DNA from: Selenomonas sp.
GTDB taxonomy: Bacteria > Bacillota_C > Negativicutes > Selenomonadales > Selenomonadaceae
Direction: 5' to 3'
DNA length: 33,776 nt
NCBI RefSeq assembly: GCF_024699275.1
Contig: NZ_JAILPX010000116.1
Location: 1 to 33,776, forward strand
The position numbers were made by a program, and so were the translations under genes. Position 1 is the first letter of the stretch. Each line of letters begins with the position of its first letter. The notes beneath the pieces are model-generated. The model did not search any database, had not been told where the DNA came from, and was given only the letters and a program-made list of their open reading frames with translations. Of this stretch, positions 7,560 to 16,137 are shown one piece after another.

Positions 7560-9674
7560 ATGGATAAACGTTCTAATGCGAGCCGTCAAAAACGTTCCGC
7601 GAAATCTGGCGGAGCGGTCAAACGTGTCATTTTAGGTCTGGGCTTGGTCATCCTGGTGATGGTCACAGGGATTGGCTGCGGCTTTTTAACGGCCAGCATG
7701 AATACCAAACCGGATTTAGCCAATGACATTTTGCCACCGGCGTCTTCGCAGATTTACGATATTAACGGCAATGAAATCGCCAATGTACATGCGGCGGAGA
7801 ATCGCCGTCCGGTTAAGATTGCCCAGGTTCCCCAGCAATTGCAGGATGCTTTTGTAGCGGTGGAGGATAACCGCTTTTACGAGCACTCTGGGGTAGATCC
7901 CCGGGGAATCATGCGTGCCCTGTATACCAATATCCGGGGCCATGGGGTAGCAGAAGGTGGTTCCACCATCACGCAGCAACTGGCGAAAAATGCATACTTA
8001 ACCCAGGAGAGAACCTTGACCCGTAAGATTCAGGAGGTTTTCCTGGCCTTGCAGCTGGAGCGGCAGTATACGAAAAAAGAGATTCTCGAGATGTACCTGA
8101 ATCAGATTTACTTTGGTCAGGGAGCCTATGGCGTACAGGCTGCGGCCCAGACTTATTTCGGTAAGGATGTGGAAGACCTGAATCTGAATGAATGTGCCAT
8201 GCTGGCCGGGATTCCCAAGAGTCCAAACTATTATTCCCCTGCCAATAATCTGCAGGCAGCCCAGGAACGTAAATCCGTGGTGTTGAATCAGATGGAGAAG
8301 TATGGTTATATCAACCATTCTACAGCGGAAAAAACCAAGAAGGAAGAGCTGAGGCTGGTTAAGCCCGCCAAGAAGAGCGATACCAATGTTGCTTCCTATT
8401 TCATCGATTATGTAACCCAGAAGCTGATTGATAAATATGGTGCCGATGCCGTTTATAAGGAAGGGCTGAAGATTTATACCACCTTGGATATGGATATGCA
8501 GAAAGCGGCGGAGGAAACGGTCAGCAAACTGCCTACCTATAAGACTGATGGCAATGGTCTTGCCCAGCCCCAGATGGCACTGGTGGCCATTGACCCTCAC
8601 AATGGTTATGTGAAGGCCATGGTGGGCGGCCGGGGCAATGACCAGTTCAATCGGGCCACCATGGCGGTGCGTCAGCCCGGTTCGGCCTTTAAGCCCTTTG
8701 TCTTCATTGCGGCGCTGGAAAATAAGTTCACGCCCAATACGGTTATCAACGATAGCCCCATTGATATCAATGGCTGGCGCCCTCAGAATGACAGCGGTCA
8801 TTTCAACGGGAAGGTTACCATGCGTGAGGTGGCTACCCATTCCATCAACGTACCAACCGTTAAGATTGCCCAGAAGCTGGGCATCGATAAGCCCATCTAT
8901 TACGCCCAGGAAATGGGCATCAGCACCTTTGTGCTGGAGGGCCCTCATAACGACCGGCAGCTGGCTACGGCTTTGGGCGGGATGACCAAGGGCGTCACCC
9001 CGTTGGAAATTACCAGCGCTTATGGGACCTTTGCCAATAAGGGCGTTCATGTCGATCCAGTGGTCATCGTGAAGGTGCTGGACCGCAATGGCAAAGTTTT
9101 GGAGCAGAATGAACCGAAACAGCGCAGTGTGGTCAGCGAAAACAGTGCAGCTGAATTGACCGATATGCTGGAAAATGTCATCAAGAAAGGTACCGGCAGA
9201 CGGGCGAATATCGGCCGTCCTGCCGCTGGTAAGACGGGTACCACCAGCAATTACAACGATGCCTGGTTTGTGGGGTATACGCCTGATCTGGTAGCCGGCG
9301 TTTGGGTAGGAAATGATGACAATACCCCTACCCGGGGGATTATGGGTGGTCTGCTGCCGGCAGAAATCTGGCAGTCCTTTATGAAAAAGGCCACGGCTCA
9401 AACCCCAGCCAAGAACTTTGATGGTTCCCGTTCCAGTCATTATGATGGTGTCGGTGAATTGGAAGACGACAAGAAGCAGGAAGTCAAGAAAACCAGCGAT
9501 AAGAAAAAAGACGATAAGAAAAAAGACGATAAGAAGTCTGCTGATGGCAAAAATATCAAGTCTGCTGGCGCTGTGCCAGGGGCTGATGATGACGACGGCA
9601 GGCAGGACAGCAATCCGGCTGTTCCCCCTGTAGCTGCTCCGGAACCGGGCGGCGTGGGCAAGGGCCGGAATTAA
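7560..9674 (+). CDS. Class A penicillin-binding protein (PBP1A family)
   Basis: A 704-aa bifunctional peptidoglycan synthase. A short basic cytoplasmic tail is followed by one membrane helix (about 22-42) that anchors it in the inner membrane. The GT51 glycosyltransferase domain has the catalytic Glu102 in EDNRFYEH and GGSTITQQLAKN. The transpeptidase has Ser375-x-x-Lys378 (GSAFKPF), S428-I-N430 and K558-T-G. After the transpeptidase the tail is lysine/aspartate-rich (residues about 635-672), then Gly/Pro-rich. ATG 7560 is preceded by AAGGAGG with 6-nt spacing; an in-frame ATG at 7521 lies in the promoter and has no ribosome site. It is followed 24 nt later by tyrS, probably on the same transcript. 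Confidence 0.95.
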   Translation: MDKRSNASRQKRSAKSGGAVKRVILGLGLVILVMVTGIGCGFLTASMNTKPDLANDILPPASSQIYDINGNEIANVHAAENRRPVKIAQVPQQLQDAFVAVEDNRFYEHSGVDPRGIMRALYTNIRGHGVAEGGSTITQQLAKNAYLTQERTLTRKIQEVFLALQLERQYTKKEILEMYLNQIYFGQGAYGVQAAAQTYFGKDVEDLNLNECAMLAGIPKSPNYYSPANNLQAAQERKSVVLNQMEKYGYINHSTAEKTKKEELRLVKPAKKSDTNVASYFIDYVTQKLIDKYGADAVYKEGLKIYTTLDMDMQKAAEETVSKLPTYKTDGNGLAQPQMALVAIDPHNGYVKAMVGGRGNDQFNRATMAVRQPGSAFKPFVFIAALENKFTPNTVINDSPIDINGWRPQNDSGHFNGKVTMREVATHSINVPTVKIAQKLGIDKPIYYAQEMGISTFVLEGPHNDRQLATALGGMTKGVTPLEITSAYGTFANKGVHVDPVVIVKVLDRNGKVLEQNEPKQRSVVSENSAAELTDMLENVIKKGTGRRANIGRPAAGKTGTTSNYNDAWFVGYTPDLVAGVWVGNDDNTPTRGIMGGLLPAEIWQSFMKKATAQTPAKNFDGSRSSHYDGVGELEDDKKQEVKKTSDKKKDDKKKDDKKSADGKNIKSAGAVPGADDDDGRQDSNPAVPPVAAPEPGGVGKGRN
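9498..9533 (+). repeat. 15-nt tandem repeat in the PBP tail
   Basis: Two perfect copies of a 15-nt unit (GATAAGAAAAAAGAC) plus a 6-nt partial copy encode repeated DKKKD. Each copy contains a run of six A, so the copy number and the reading frame could both change by slippage. The tract lies outside the catalytic domains. Confidence 0.8.
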
Positions 9675-9698
9675 TAAGCATATAAAGGAGAGAGTTTG

Positions 9699-10907
9699 TT
9701 GGCAAACGTATTTGACACATTACAGGAACGTGGCTTTATCGCCCAGTGCACCAATGAAACAGAACTGCGGGAGCTTTTCGATAAGGAGCGCGTGACCTTT
9801 TATATTGGCTTTGACCCCACTGCTGACAGCCTCCATGCAGGACATTTCATTGCCCTGATGGCCATGGCCCATATGCAGCGGGCTGGTCATCGTCCCATCT
9901 GTCTGGTGGGGGGCGGTACAGGTACCGTAGGTGACCCCTCCGGTCGTACCGATATGCGCAGAATGCTCACCGATGAGGATATTGAACACAATTGCGAGTG
10001 CTTCAAGAAACAGATTGCTCGGTTCATCGATTTTGATGATGACAAGGCTATCATGGTCAACAACGGAGACTGGCTGCGAAAACTCAATTACATTGACCTG
10101 CTGCGGGAGGTGGGCGCCTGCTTTACGGTCAATCGTATGCTGGCTGCTGATTGCTACAAACAGCGCTGGGAAAAGGGCCTGACTTTCCTGGAATTCAACT
10201 ACATGGTCATGCAGGGGTATGACTTCCTGGAGTTGAATCGCCGTTATGGCTGTAAGCTGGAAATGGGCGGCGATGACCAGTGGTCTAACATCATTGCGGG
10301 CGTGGAGCTCAATCGCCGCAAGAATAACACAGCGGTCTACGGCCTGACCAATAAGCTGCTGACCAAGAGCGATGGCAAGAAGATGGGCAAGACGGCTGGC
10401 GGGGCTCTGTGGCTGGATGCCGAGAAGACCAGTCCTTATGAATTCTACCAGTACTGGCGCAATGTGGATGATGCCGATGTGGAAAAATGTCTGGCACTGC
10501 TCACCTTCCTGCCCATGGACGAGGTACGCCGCTTAGGTGCCCTTAAGGATGCAGCCATCAATGAAGCCAAGAAGGTATTGGCTTATGAGGTGACGAAAAT
10601 CGTTCATGGCGAAGAAGAGGCCAATAAGGCGAAGGCTTCGGCAGAGGCCATGTTCGGTGGCAGCGGTGCAGGGGCCGATATCCCTGAGGTTCAGGCCGCT
10701 GCAGGGCAGAAACTGCTGGACATCTTAGTGGCAGGCAAGGTGTTCTCCTCCAAGGGGGAAGGACGCCGTCTGATTCAGCAGAATGGTCTGTCCCTAAATG
10801 ATGAGAAGGTCAGTGATGCCGACTATGTGTTGACGGAAGCTGACTTCAAGGATGGCGAAGCCATTGTGAAGAAGGGCAAGAAAAAATATTATAAACTGAT
10901 GCAGTAA
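9699..10907 (+). CDS. tyrS: Tyrosyl-tRNA synthetase
   Basis: Class I aminoacyl-tRNA synthetase that charges tRNA-Tyr. The 402-aa protein has the HIGH-type motif HAGH at residues 46-49 and the KMSKS-type loop as KMGKT at 228-232, followed by a C-terminal S4 RNA-binding domain (about 335-400). No ATG is available. Two adjacent TTG codons at 9696 and 9699 are candidates, and AAGGAG at 9685-9690 places TTG 9699 at the better 8-nt spacing. No T-box leader is seen, since the gene follows the PBP by only 24 nt. It is therefore likely co-transcribed with the PBP. Confidence 0.95.
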   Translation: MANVFDTLQERGFIAQCTNETELRELFDKERVTFYIGFDPTADSLHAGHFIALMAMAHMQRAGHRPICLVGGGTGTVGDPSGRTDMRRMLTDEDIEHNCECFKKQIARFIDFDDDKAIMVNNGDWLRKLNYIDLLREVGACFTVNRMLAADCYKQRWEKGLTFLEFNYMVMQGYDFLELNRRYGCKLEMGGDDQWSNIIAGVELNRRKNNTAVYGLTNKLLTKSDGKKMGKTAGGALWLDAEKTSPYEFYQYWRNVDDADVEKCLALLTFLPMDEVRRLGALKDAAINEAKKVLAYEVTKIVHGEEEANKAKASAEAMFGGSGAGADIPEVQAAAGQKLLDILVAGKVFSSKGEGRRLIQQNGLSLNDEKVSDADYVLTEADFKDGEAIVKKGKKKYYKLMQ

Positions 10908-10914
10908 TTTGCAG

Positions 10915-10949
10915 GCTGGTTGGTCATTTCGTGGCCAGCCGGCTTTTTT
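10915..10949 (+). terminator. Rho-independent terminator after tyrS
   Basis: GCTGGTTGGTCA (10915-10926) pairs with TGGCCAGCCGGC (10932-10943) through 12 bp including three G-U pairs, with loop TTTCG, followed by six T. Confidence 0.85.
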
Positions 10950-10950
10950 C

Positions 10951-10980
10951 TTGCAGGATTTATTCCCCTCGGTGTGCAAT
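10951..10980 (+). promoter_or_regulatory. Weak candidate promoter for the coiled-coil gene
   Basis: TTGCAG (10951-10956) and TGCAAT (10975-10980) are separated by 18 bp, directly after the tyrS terminator. The match to consensus is modest. Confidence 0.35.
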
Positions 10981-11014
10981 AAGAACAGCAGTAGAAAAAT
11001 TTGAGGTGAGGTTT

Positions 11015-11749
11015 GTGAAAAGATCCAGCATCATTATCAGTGCTGTGGTGTTATATATCGTCATTATGGCTGTCGGGGCCGCGGCATACTTCTATGTGAC
11101 AGAACAGCAGAAAATCCAGCAGGAACAGCAGCAGGCTTTGCAGAAGCAACAGGAAAAGACACCGGAGGAATTGCAACGGGAGGAAGCGAAAGCGAAGGAA
11201 GAGGAAATCCGACGGCAGGAGGAGGCCAGGGAAAAGGCCGCTCAGGAGGCACGGGATAAGCAGAAACGGGAATTGAAGGAAAATATGATGGAGGAAACCA
11301 TTAGTGGGATCACCTATTATAAGTATGACTGGCCTAAGAAACCGGAGCCGGGAGTCTATCTGCGTCCCTTCGTGGTAGGGGGGAGCACTCGGCCAAGACT
11401 GGCTTATGAAGTCTATTATTATTATCATATCAATGACCCGGAGCAGACAGCATGGATCAATGGAGATCATTTGGATATCACAGCCGGCGGTCAGGTGACC
11501 ACGGTGAATTTTGATGCCACTAAGCTCAGTAAGCATATGGCTTCGGATGCAGAATGGCTGGTGGAAACCTATTCCCTGACGGCCAGCCCGGAGGTCTTAG
11601 CAGCCTTTAAGCGGCTGGTGAGTACTGGTGGCGGCCATATCCTTTATTATCATACCGGAGGGAAATCCCGTTATCATGATTTAAGCGCTACAGAGGTGAA
11701 ACGTATACGGGAAATGGTGGAACTTTATGAAATGCTGGCCCAGGAGTGA
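11015..11749 (+). CDS. Membrane-anchored coiled-coil protein, function unknown
   Basis: A 244-aa protein with a short basic N-terminus, one hydrophobic segment (about residues 5-26, IIISAVVLYIVIMAVGAAAY), then a highly charged Gln/Glu/Lys/Arg coiled coil (about 30-95). After it comes a compact C-terminal domain of about 145 residues, whose aromatic-rich centre includes RLAYEVYYYYHINDPEQ. The topology suggests an inner-membrane anchor with the bulk in the periplasm. The start is GTG 11015, with GAGGTG at 11003-11008. In-frame codons further upstream overlap the tyrS terminator. No known family recognised; the coiled coil could span part of the envelope, but that is inference. Confidence 0.7.
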   Translation: MKRSSIIISAVVLYIVIMAVGAAAYFYVTEQQKIQQEQQQALQKQQEKTPEELQREEAKAKEEEIRRQEEAREKAAQEARDKQKRELKENMMEETISGITYYKYDWPKKPEPGVYLRPFVVGGSTRPRLAYEVYYYYHINDPEQTAWINGDHLDITAGGQVTTVNFDATKLSKHMASDAEWLVETYSLTASPEVLAAFKRLVSTGGGHILYYHTGGKSRYHDLSATEVKRIREMVELYEMLAQE

Positions 11750-11755
11750 TTTTTG

Positions 11756-11764
11756 TGTTATAAT
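11756..11764 (+). promoter_or_regulatory. Extended -10 promoter for udk
   Basis: TGT followed by TATAAT (11759-11764) is a perfect -10 with the extended TG. The -35 region is poor. It lies just after the stop of the preceding gene and about 40 nt before udk. Confidence 0.55.
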
Positions 11765-11802
11765 TATTGCTAATGCTGTATTCAAAGGAGGTGTTGCACC
11801 AA

Positions 11803-12426
11803 ATGAAGACAACGATCATTGGTATTGCAGGGGGCTCTGGTTCAGGTAAGTCCACCTTTACCAATCGCTTGAAAAACTTTTTTGGTGAAAACATAACAGT
11901 CATATACCATGACAATTACTATCGGGCTAATGATGATTTATCCATGGACGAGCGCCGGAAGATTAATTACGACCATCCTCAGGCCTTGGAAACGGATCTG
12001 CTGGTCAAGCACCTGCAGAAGCTCAAGGCAGGTAAGAGCATCAAGTGTCCGGTATATGATTTTACACAGCACAATCGCTCAGATAAGACCATTACCATTC
12101 ACCCCAGCCGGGTTATCGTGGTGGAAGGCATTTTAATCTTTCAGGATGCCCGTCTGCGGGATGCTTTCGATATCAAGATTTTCGTGGAGGCCGATGCCGA
12201 TGAACGCATTCTGCGCCGGGTAGTGCGGGATATGGATGAGCGCGGCCGGGAGCTGCAGGACATCATCGAGCATTATTTGGCAACGGTAAAGCCCATGCAT
12301 TATCTCTATGTGGAGCCCACCCGCAATGTGGCGGATATTGTGCTTAACAGCGGCCTCAACGATGTGGCCTTCGATGTGATGAAGACCAAGATTGAACATA
12401 TCCTGGAAAATCCGGATGAGGATTAA
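11803..12426 (+). CDS. udk: Uridine kinase
   Basis: Phosphorylates uridine (and usually cytidine) in pyrimidine salvage. The 207-aa protein has Walker A GGSGSGKS at residues 10-17, the substrate-region DNYYR near 39-43, PVYDFTQHNR near 82-91 and VVVEGILIF near 105-113. The ATG at 11803 follows AAAGGAGGTG; an in-frame ATG at 11767 is upstream of that site and is rejected. It is followed by a strong terminator. Confidence 0.95.
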   Translation: MKTTIIGIAGGSGSGKSTFTNRLKNFFGENITVIYHDNYYRANDDLSMDERRKINYDHPQALETDLLVKHLQKLKAGKSIKCPVYDFTQHNRSDKTITIHPSRVIVVEGILIFQDARLRDAFDIKIFVEADADERILRRVVRDMDERGRELQDIIEHYLATVKPMHYLYVEPTRNVADIVLNSGLNDVAFDVMKTKIEHILENPDED

Positions 12427-12473
12427 GTATGGACATATGTTCTTCTTGGGTGTAATATAAAATAGATGAATTT

Positions 12474-12517
12474 AGCCATAATCCCTGTCTAACAGGCGTG
12501 GATTATGGCTTTTTTTA
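12474..12517 (+). terminator. Rho-independent terminator after udk
   Basis: AGCCATAATCC (12474-12484) pairs perfectly with GGATTATGGCT (12500-12510), followed by seven T. The loop holds a small CCTG/CAGG hairpin that competes for one base pair. Confidence 0.92.
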
Positions 12518-12578
12518 TTGAAGTACTAAAATTTATGTTAATATGGAATGGACAAAAGTATATAATTATAATAAAATA

Positions 12579-12607
12579 CTTTACAAAACTATGTAAAGGT
12601 GTATAAT
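12579..12607 (+). promoter_or_regulatory. Promoter and overlapping dyad upstream of the symporter
   Basis: TTTACA (12580-12585) and TATAAT (12602-12607) lie 16 bp apart. The perfect inverted repeat CTTTAC (12579-12584) / GTAAAG (12593-12598) covers the -35 and the spacer, a typical repressor position. A second, weaker promoter-like pair (TTAATA 12538-12543, TATAAT 12561-12566) lies upstream. The 119 bp between the terminator and the start codon are unusually AT-rich for this window. Confidence 0.55.
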
Positions 12608-12636
12608 ATTATTATCAAGAATTAGAGGTGATGTAT

Positions 12637-14037
12637 ATGAACGAGAAAAAAAGCAAGGATAGCAGCTTTTCCGGCCAGCTGGGCTTCGTGCTGGCGGCCG
12701 CCGCCTCCGCTGTGGGTGTAGGAAATCTTTGGCGCTTTCCGTATTTTGCCGCGAAGGATGGCGGTGGAATCTTCCTGCTGACCTATTTGATCCTTCTGTT
12801 GACCTTTGGCTATGCACTCCTGTCTTCGGACCTGGCCATTGGCCGGCGTACCCAGCTCAGTTCCATCAAGGCTTATGGGGCCATGAAGCCCGGCTGGAAG
12901 TTTTTGGGTATTTTGACCTTCTTTGTGCCGGCAATCATCATGACTTATTATGCGGTTATTGGGGGCTGGATTACCAAGTACGCGGTTACCTTTTTGACTG
13001 GGAGCGGCGCTGCTGCTGCTCAGGATGACTACTTTGTGGGCTTTATCACCAGTCCGGTGGAATCGGGCATCTACGCAGCTCTTTTTATGCTGGCCACGGC
13101 CTTTGTGGTCTACCGTGGTGTGGAGAGGGGCATTGAAGCTTCATCCCGCATCATCATGCCGATCCTTTTGGTGACGGTCATCCTGATTTCCCTGTATGTG
13201 CTGACCTTGGAAGTCCATGACGCAGATGGTACGGTCAGGACGGGACTGCAGGGACTGGCCATCTACTTCCTGCCGAACTTTGAAGGATTGACCCTGGGTA
13301 AGTACATCCAAATCGTATTGGATGCCATGAGTCAGATGTTCTATTCCTTGAGTGTAGCCATGGGCATCATGATTACCTATGGTTCTTATGTCAAGAAGGA
13401 CGTAAACCTCAACCAGTCTGTTTCCCAGATTGCCATTGTGGATACGGCGGTGGCTGTTCTGGCCGGTATGATGATCATTCCTGCCATCTTTGCCTTTTCG
13501 GGGATGGAAGGGATGGCTGCTGGCCCTAAGCTCATGTTTGTTTCGCTGCCGAAGGTATTTAACTCCCTGGGCGTTGTGGGGATTATCATCGGGGCGGCCT
13601 TCTTCCTGATGGCGATTTTTGCGGCGTTGACCAGCTGCATTTCTGTTCTGGAAGCCATTGTGGCTAATTGCATGGAAATCTTCCAGGCAGAACGCAAGAA
13701 GGTAACCTTATTGGTCAGCACCTTCTACACCATTGTGACGGTCATCATTGCTTTGGGGTACAGTTTGTTTTATGTGGAGGTGGCTTTGCCAAATGGTTCC
13801 ACGGGGCAGCTGCTGGATATCATGGATTACATCAGCACGGCCTGCATGATGCCGATTATCGCCTTCCTGTCGGCTGTTCTGATTGGCTGGCTCGTGAAGC
13901 CGGAATGGGTTATCGGTGAGATGGAAGCCGATGGAAGCACCATGCCGCGCAAGGGGCTTTACCGGCTGGTAATCCGCTATGTGGCTCCGGTAATCATGGT
14001 GATTCTGGCTCTGCAGGCTTTTGGCATTATTAACTGA
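12637..14037 (+). CDS. Sodium-dependent transporter, neurotransmitter:sodium symporter (SNF/NSS) family
   Basis: A 466-aa polytopic membrane protein of the LeuT/MhsT family, which imports amino acids with Na+. The family signature in the first helix is clear: AAAASAVGVGNLWRFPYFAAK (residues about 19-39), containing the Na+/substrate-binding unwound region. The sixth-helix region SLSVAMGIMITYGSYV also fits. Eleven or twelve hydrophobic segments follow, and the length matches MhsT-type proteins of about 450 aa rather than the longer LeuT. The substrate cannot be told from sequence alone; aromatic or branched amino acids are typical. ATG 12637 has GAGGTG 6 nt upstream; in-frame GTG 12628 and ATG 12631 overlap that site. 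Confidence 0.93.
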   Translation: MNEKKSKDSSFSGQLGFVLAAAASAVGVGNLWRFPYFAAKDGGGIFLLTYLILLLTFGYALLSSDLAIGRRTQLSSIKAYGAMKPGWKFLGILTFFVPAIIMTYYAVIGGWITKYAVTFLTGSGAAAAQDDYFVGFITSPVESGIYAALFMLATAFVVYRGVERGIEASSRIIMPILLVTVILISLYVLTLEVHDADGTVRTGLQGLAIYFLPNFEGLTLGKYIQIVLDAMSQMFYSLSVAMGIMITYGSYVKKDVNLNQSVSQIAIVDTAVAVLAGMMIIPAIFAFSGMEGMAAGPKLMFVSLPKVFNSLGVVGIIIGAAFFLMAIFAALTSCISVLEAIVANCMEIFQAERKKVTLLVSTFYTIVTVIIALGYSLFYVEVALPNGSTGQLLDIMDYISTACMMPIIAFLSAVLIGWLVKPEWVIGEMEADGSTMPRKGLYRLVIRYVAPVIMVILALQAFGIIN

Positions 14038-14070
14038 AGACAGCAGGAAAAAAATTCTCTTTGGCGAAAT

Positions 14071-14093
14071 CATATAGCATCAAGATGCATATG
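14071..14093 (+). promoter_or_regulatory. Dyad upstream of the EAL gene
   Basis: CATAT, a bulged A and GCATC (14071-14081) mirror GATGC and ATATG (14084-14093) across AA: ten pairs with one bulge. It lies 25 nt before the EAL start in the 80-nt gap after the symporter. It could be an operator or a leader hairpin. No U-run follows, so it is not a terminator, and I see no convincing promoter in the gap. Confidence 0.3.
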
Positions 14094-14117
14094 AATTTAC
14101 GATAAGGGGATTTTTTT

Positions 14118-16064
14118 ATGTGGAATTGGGTGGCAAATTACAATTACGATTATGCTTTGGCAGCAATCCCGGTTCAGCTTATCCTGATGGTGGTTTATTT
14201 TCTGCGACAGCAAATGCCTACACGGCAAAGCCGCAGTTTTTGGATGGTAATGATCATGAATATCATCATGACCATTACGGATATCCTTTCCTGTGAAATC
14301 AATGCGGTTTGGCGGGAATATCCTCTGTTTTTGGTTTATGCCATGAATATGATTTATTTTTGGGCCTTCCTATTGCGGGGCTGGTATCTGTTCGATTATG
14401 TGGCCCAGGTAGTGGATGCTTATCACCGCTGGGGACGGCCATTTTTCTGGATCATGATTTTACCGGCATTGCTGGTCAGCTTGATGGTCCTGTCCACGCC
14501 CTGGAGCAGTGTGATTTTTACGATGGATCCGCTTGAGGGGTATCGTAATCTTGGATGGTATAATGTCATCTACTTCAGTACCTGGTTTTATATTGCGGGT
14601 TCAGTCAGTCTGATGTTTTTTTGCCGGCAGGGAACCACTGCTAAATTACAGGCTGGAATATACGCCTGCAATCTGATTTTAGCGGTGGGCATCGTTGTCC
14701 GTCATTCGTTTATGGCAACGCTGGTTACGAGTTACTTCAGCCTAATGGCCATTTTGATTATTTACCTGACTTCGCAAAATCCGGATTCTTTCCGGGATAG
14801 GATGGTGGATGTGTTGAACAAGGCTGCCTTTGCAGAAATGGTGTCGGACTTGGTGACGCGCAATAAGCAGTTCTGCTGTTTTGGGTTGAGCATTCGGAGC
14901 TATCTGTCCTTTAAGACGGTTTATGGGACAGAGGTCATGTACAGGAGTCTGGTGGCTATCGGTCAGTGGCTCAAGCAGCGGTTTCCGGGATTCTATGTTT
15001 TTTATCTGGGCAATGGGCAGATGGTTTTGCTCAGCCACACATTGGACTATAGCGATGTGCAGGGGATGGCCAGAAAGATTGAGGAGCGTTTCCGTTATCC
15101 CTGGTCCGATAATGGTGGGGCTCAGGTGCCCTTGAACCCCATGATGGTCTTCATTTCTAAAGGGGTATTACAAACCAGTGTGTACAGCATCGAGGCCTGT
15201 TTGGGTGAGGCCTTTGCCGAAGTGAAACGCCGGGAAATGACCAATGTTTACGTGGTGGATGAGGCCCTGCTGGAAAAGATTAAGCGCCAGGAGAAAATCC
15301 GCGCACTGCTGGGCTCCGCATTGCATAGTAACGCGCTGGAGGTATATCTGCAGCCAATCTACAATATGGATACGGGCCGGATATCGGCCTTGGAAGCATT
15401 GGCTCGTCTGCGGGATGAGGAGTTGGGCTTTATTCCGCCTCAGGAATTCATTCCTTTGGCCGAAAAAGATGGCAATATCATGGAGCTGGGGCGGCAGATT
15501 TTTGCCAAGACCTGCCAGTTTATCAGCGAACATGATCTGGATGCCCTGGGCATTGATTTTCTGACGGTTAATCTGTCGCCGGCCCAGTGCATGAACTATA
15601 GCCTGGGCGATGAATTGGAACGCATTGCCGCTCGGTATCGGATTTCCATGGAAAAAATCCGCTTGGAAATCACGGAGTCGGCCATCGGAGAGCTGGATCC
15701 TCTGCTGGAGCAAATGCATCGTCTGAAGACCTGTGGTGTGAGTTTCCTGCTGGATGATTTTGGGGCTGGCAGTTCCAATCTGGTGCGGGTCATCAATCTG
15801 CCCTTTGCCATGGTCAAGATAGATATGCAGCTGGTCTGGGCTTATTTCCGCAGTTCCAGCAGTATGCTGCTGCATATTGTCCGGCTCTTTCGGGAGGAGA
15901 AGATGGACATCATCCTGGAAGGGGTGGAGGATAAACACATGGCTCAGCAGCTGGCGGAAATCGGGTGTAAATATGCTCAAGGGTATTATTTTTCCCATCC
16001 CTTGCCGCCAGATGAGTTGGTGAGATTTCTGGAGGCGCATCGGGGCTATGACTGGCTGCGGTAA
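14118..16064 (+). CDS. Membrane protein with degenerate GGDEF and intact EAL domain (probable c-di-GMP phosphodiesterase)
   Basis: A 648-aa protein. Residues 1-220 hold about seven hydrophobic segments. A GGDEF-like domain follows (about 225-385) in which the GGDEF loop is replaced by LGNGQ, so cyclase activity is not expected. The C-terminal EAL domain (about 395-645) keeps the residues known for c-di-GMP hydrolysis: E426 of EALARL, N485 of VNLSP, E517 of EITES, D546/D547 of DDFGAGSS, K567 of KID, E601 of EGVED and Q621 of AQGYYFSHPL. It should therefore degrade c-di-GMP at the inner membrane. The degenerate GGDEF may bind GTP as a regulator, as in some relatives. ATG 14118 follows AAGGGGA. 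It precedes, but is transcribed separately from, the rimP operon. Confidence 0.9.
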   Translation: MWNWVANYNYDYALAAIPVQLILMVVYFLRQQMPTRQSRSFWMVMIMNIIMTITDILSCEINAVWREYPLFLVYAMNMIYFWAFLLRGWYLFDYVAQVVDAYHRWGRPFFWIMILPALLVSLMVLSTPWSSVIFTMDPLEGYRNLGWYNVIYFSTWFYIAGSVSLMFFCRQGTTAKLQAGIYACNLILAVGIVVRHSFMATLVTSYFSLMAILIIYLTSQNPDSFRDRMVDVLNKAAFAEMVSDLVTRNKQFCCFGLSIRSYLSFKTVYGTEVMYRSLVAIGQWLKQRFPGFYVFYLGNGQMVLLSHTLDYSDVQGMARKIEERFRYPWSDNGGAQVPLNPMMVFISKGVLQTSVYSIEACLGEAFAEVKRREMTNVYVVDEALLEKIKRQEKIRALLGSALHSNALEVYLQPIYNMDTGRISALEALARLRDEELGFIPPQEFIPLAEKDGNIMELGRQIFAKTCQFISEHDLDALGIDFLTVNLSPAQCMNYSLGDELERIAARYRISMEKIRLEITESAIGELDPLLEQMHRLKTCGVSFLLDDFGAGSSNLVRVINLPFAMVKIDMQLVWAYFRSSSSMLLHIVRLFREEKMDIILEGVEDKHMAQQLAEIGCKYAQGYYFSHPLPPDELVRFLEAHRGYDWLR

Positions 16065-16081
16065 AAAATTTGTCGAAAGCC

Positions 16082-16110
16082 TTTACAGTAAGCGGCTGGC
16101 GTGGTATACT
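16082..16110 (+). promoter_or_regulatory. Sigma-A promoter of the rimP-nusA-infB operon
   Basis: TTTACA (16082-16087) and TATACT (16105-16110) lie 17 bp apart, with an extended -10 TG at 16102-16103. The start near 16117 places the hairpin at 16138 in the leader. Confidence 0.8.
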
Positions 16111-16137
16111 CAAATAGTTAATTTAAGTATTCTTATG

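Noticed and set aside
7998..9440. 480-codon minus-strand open frame opposite the PBP gene
   Set aside because: Shadow of a well-supported gene with intact catalytic motifs on the + strand.
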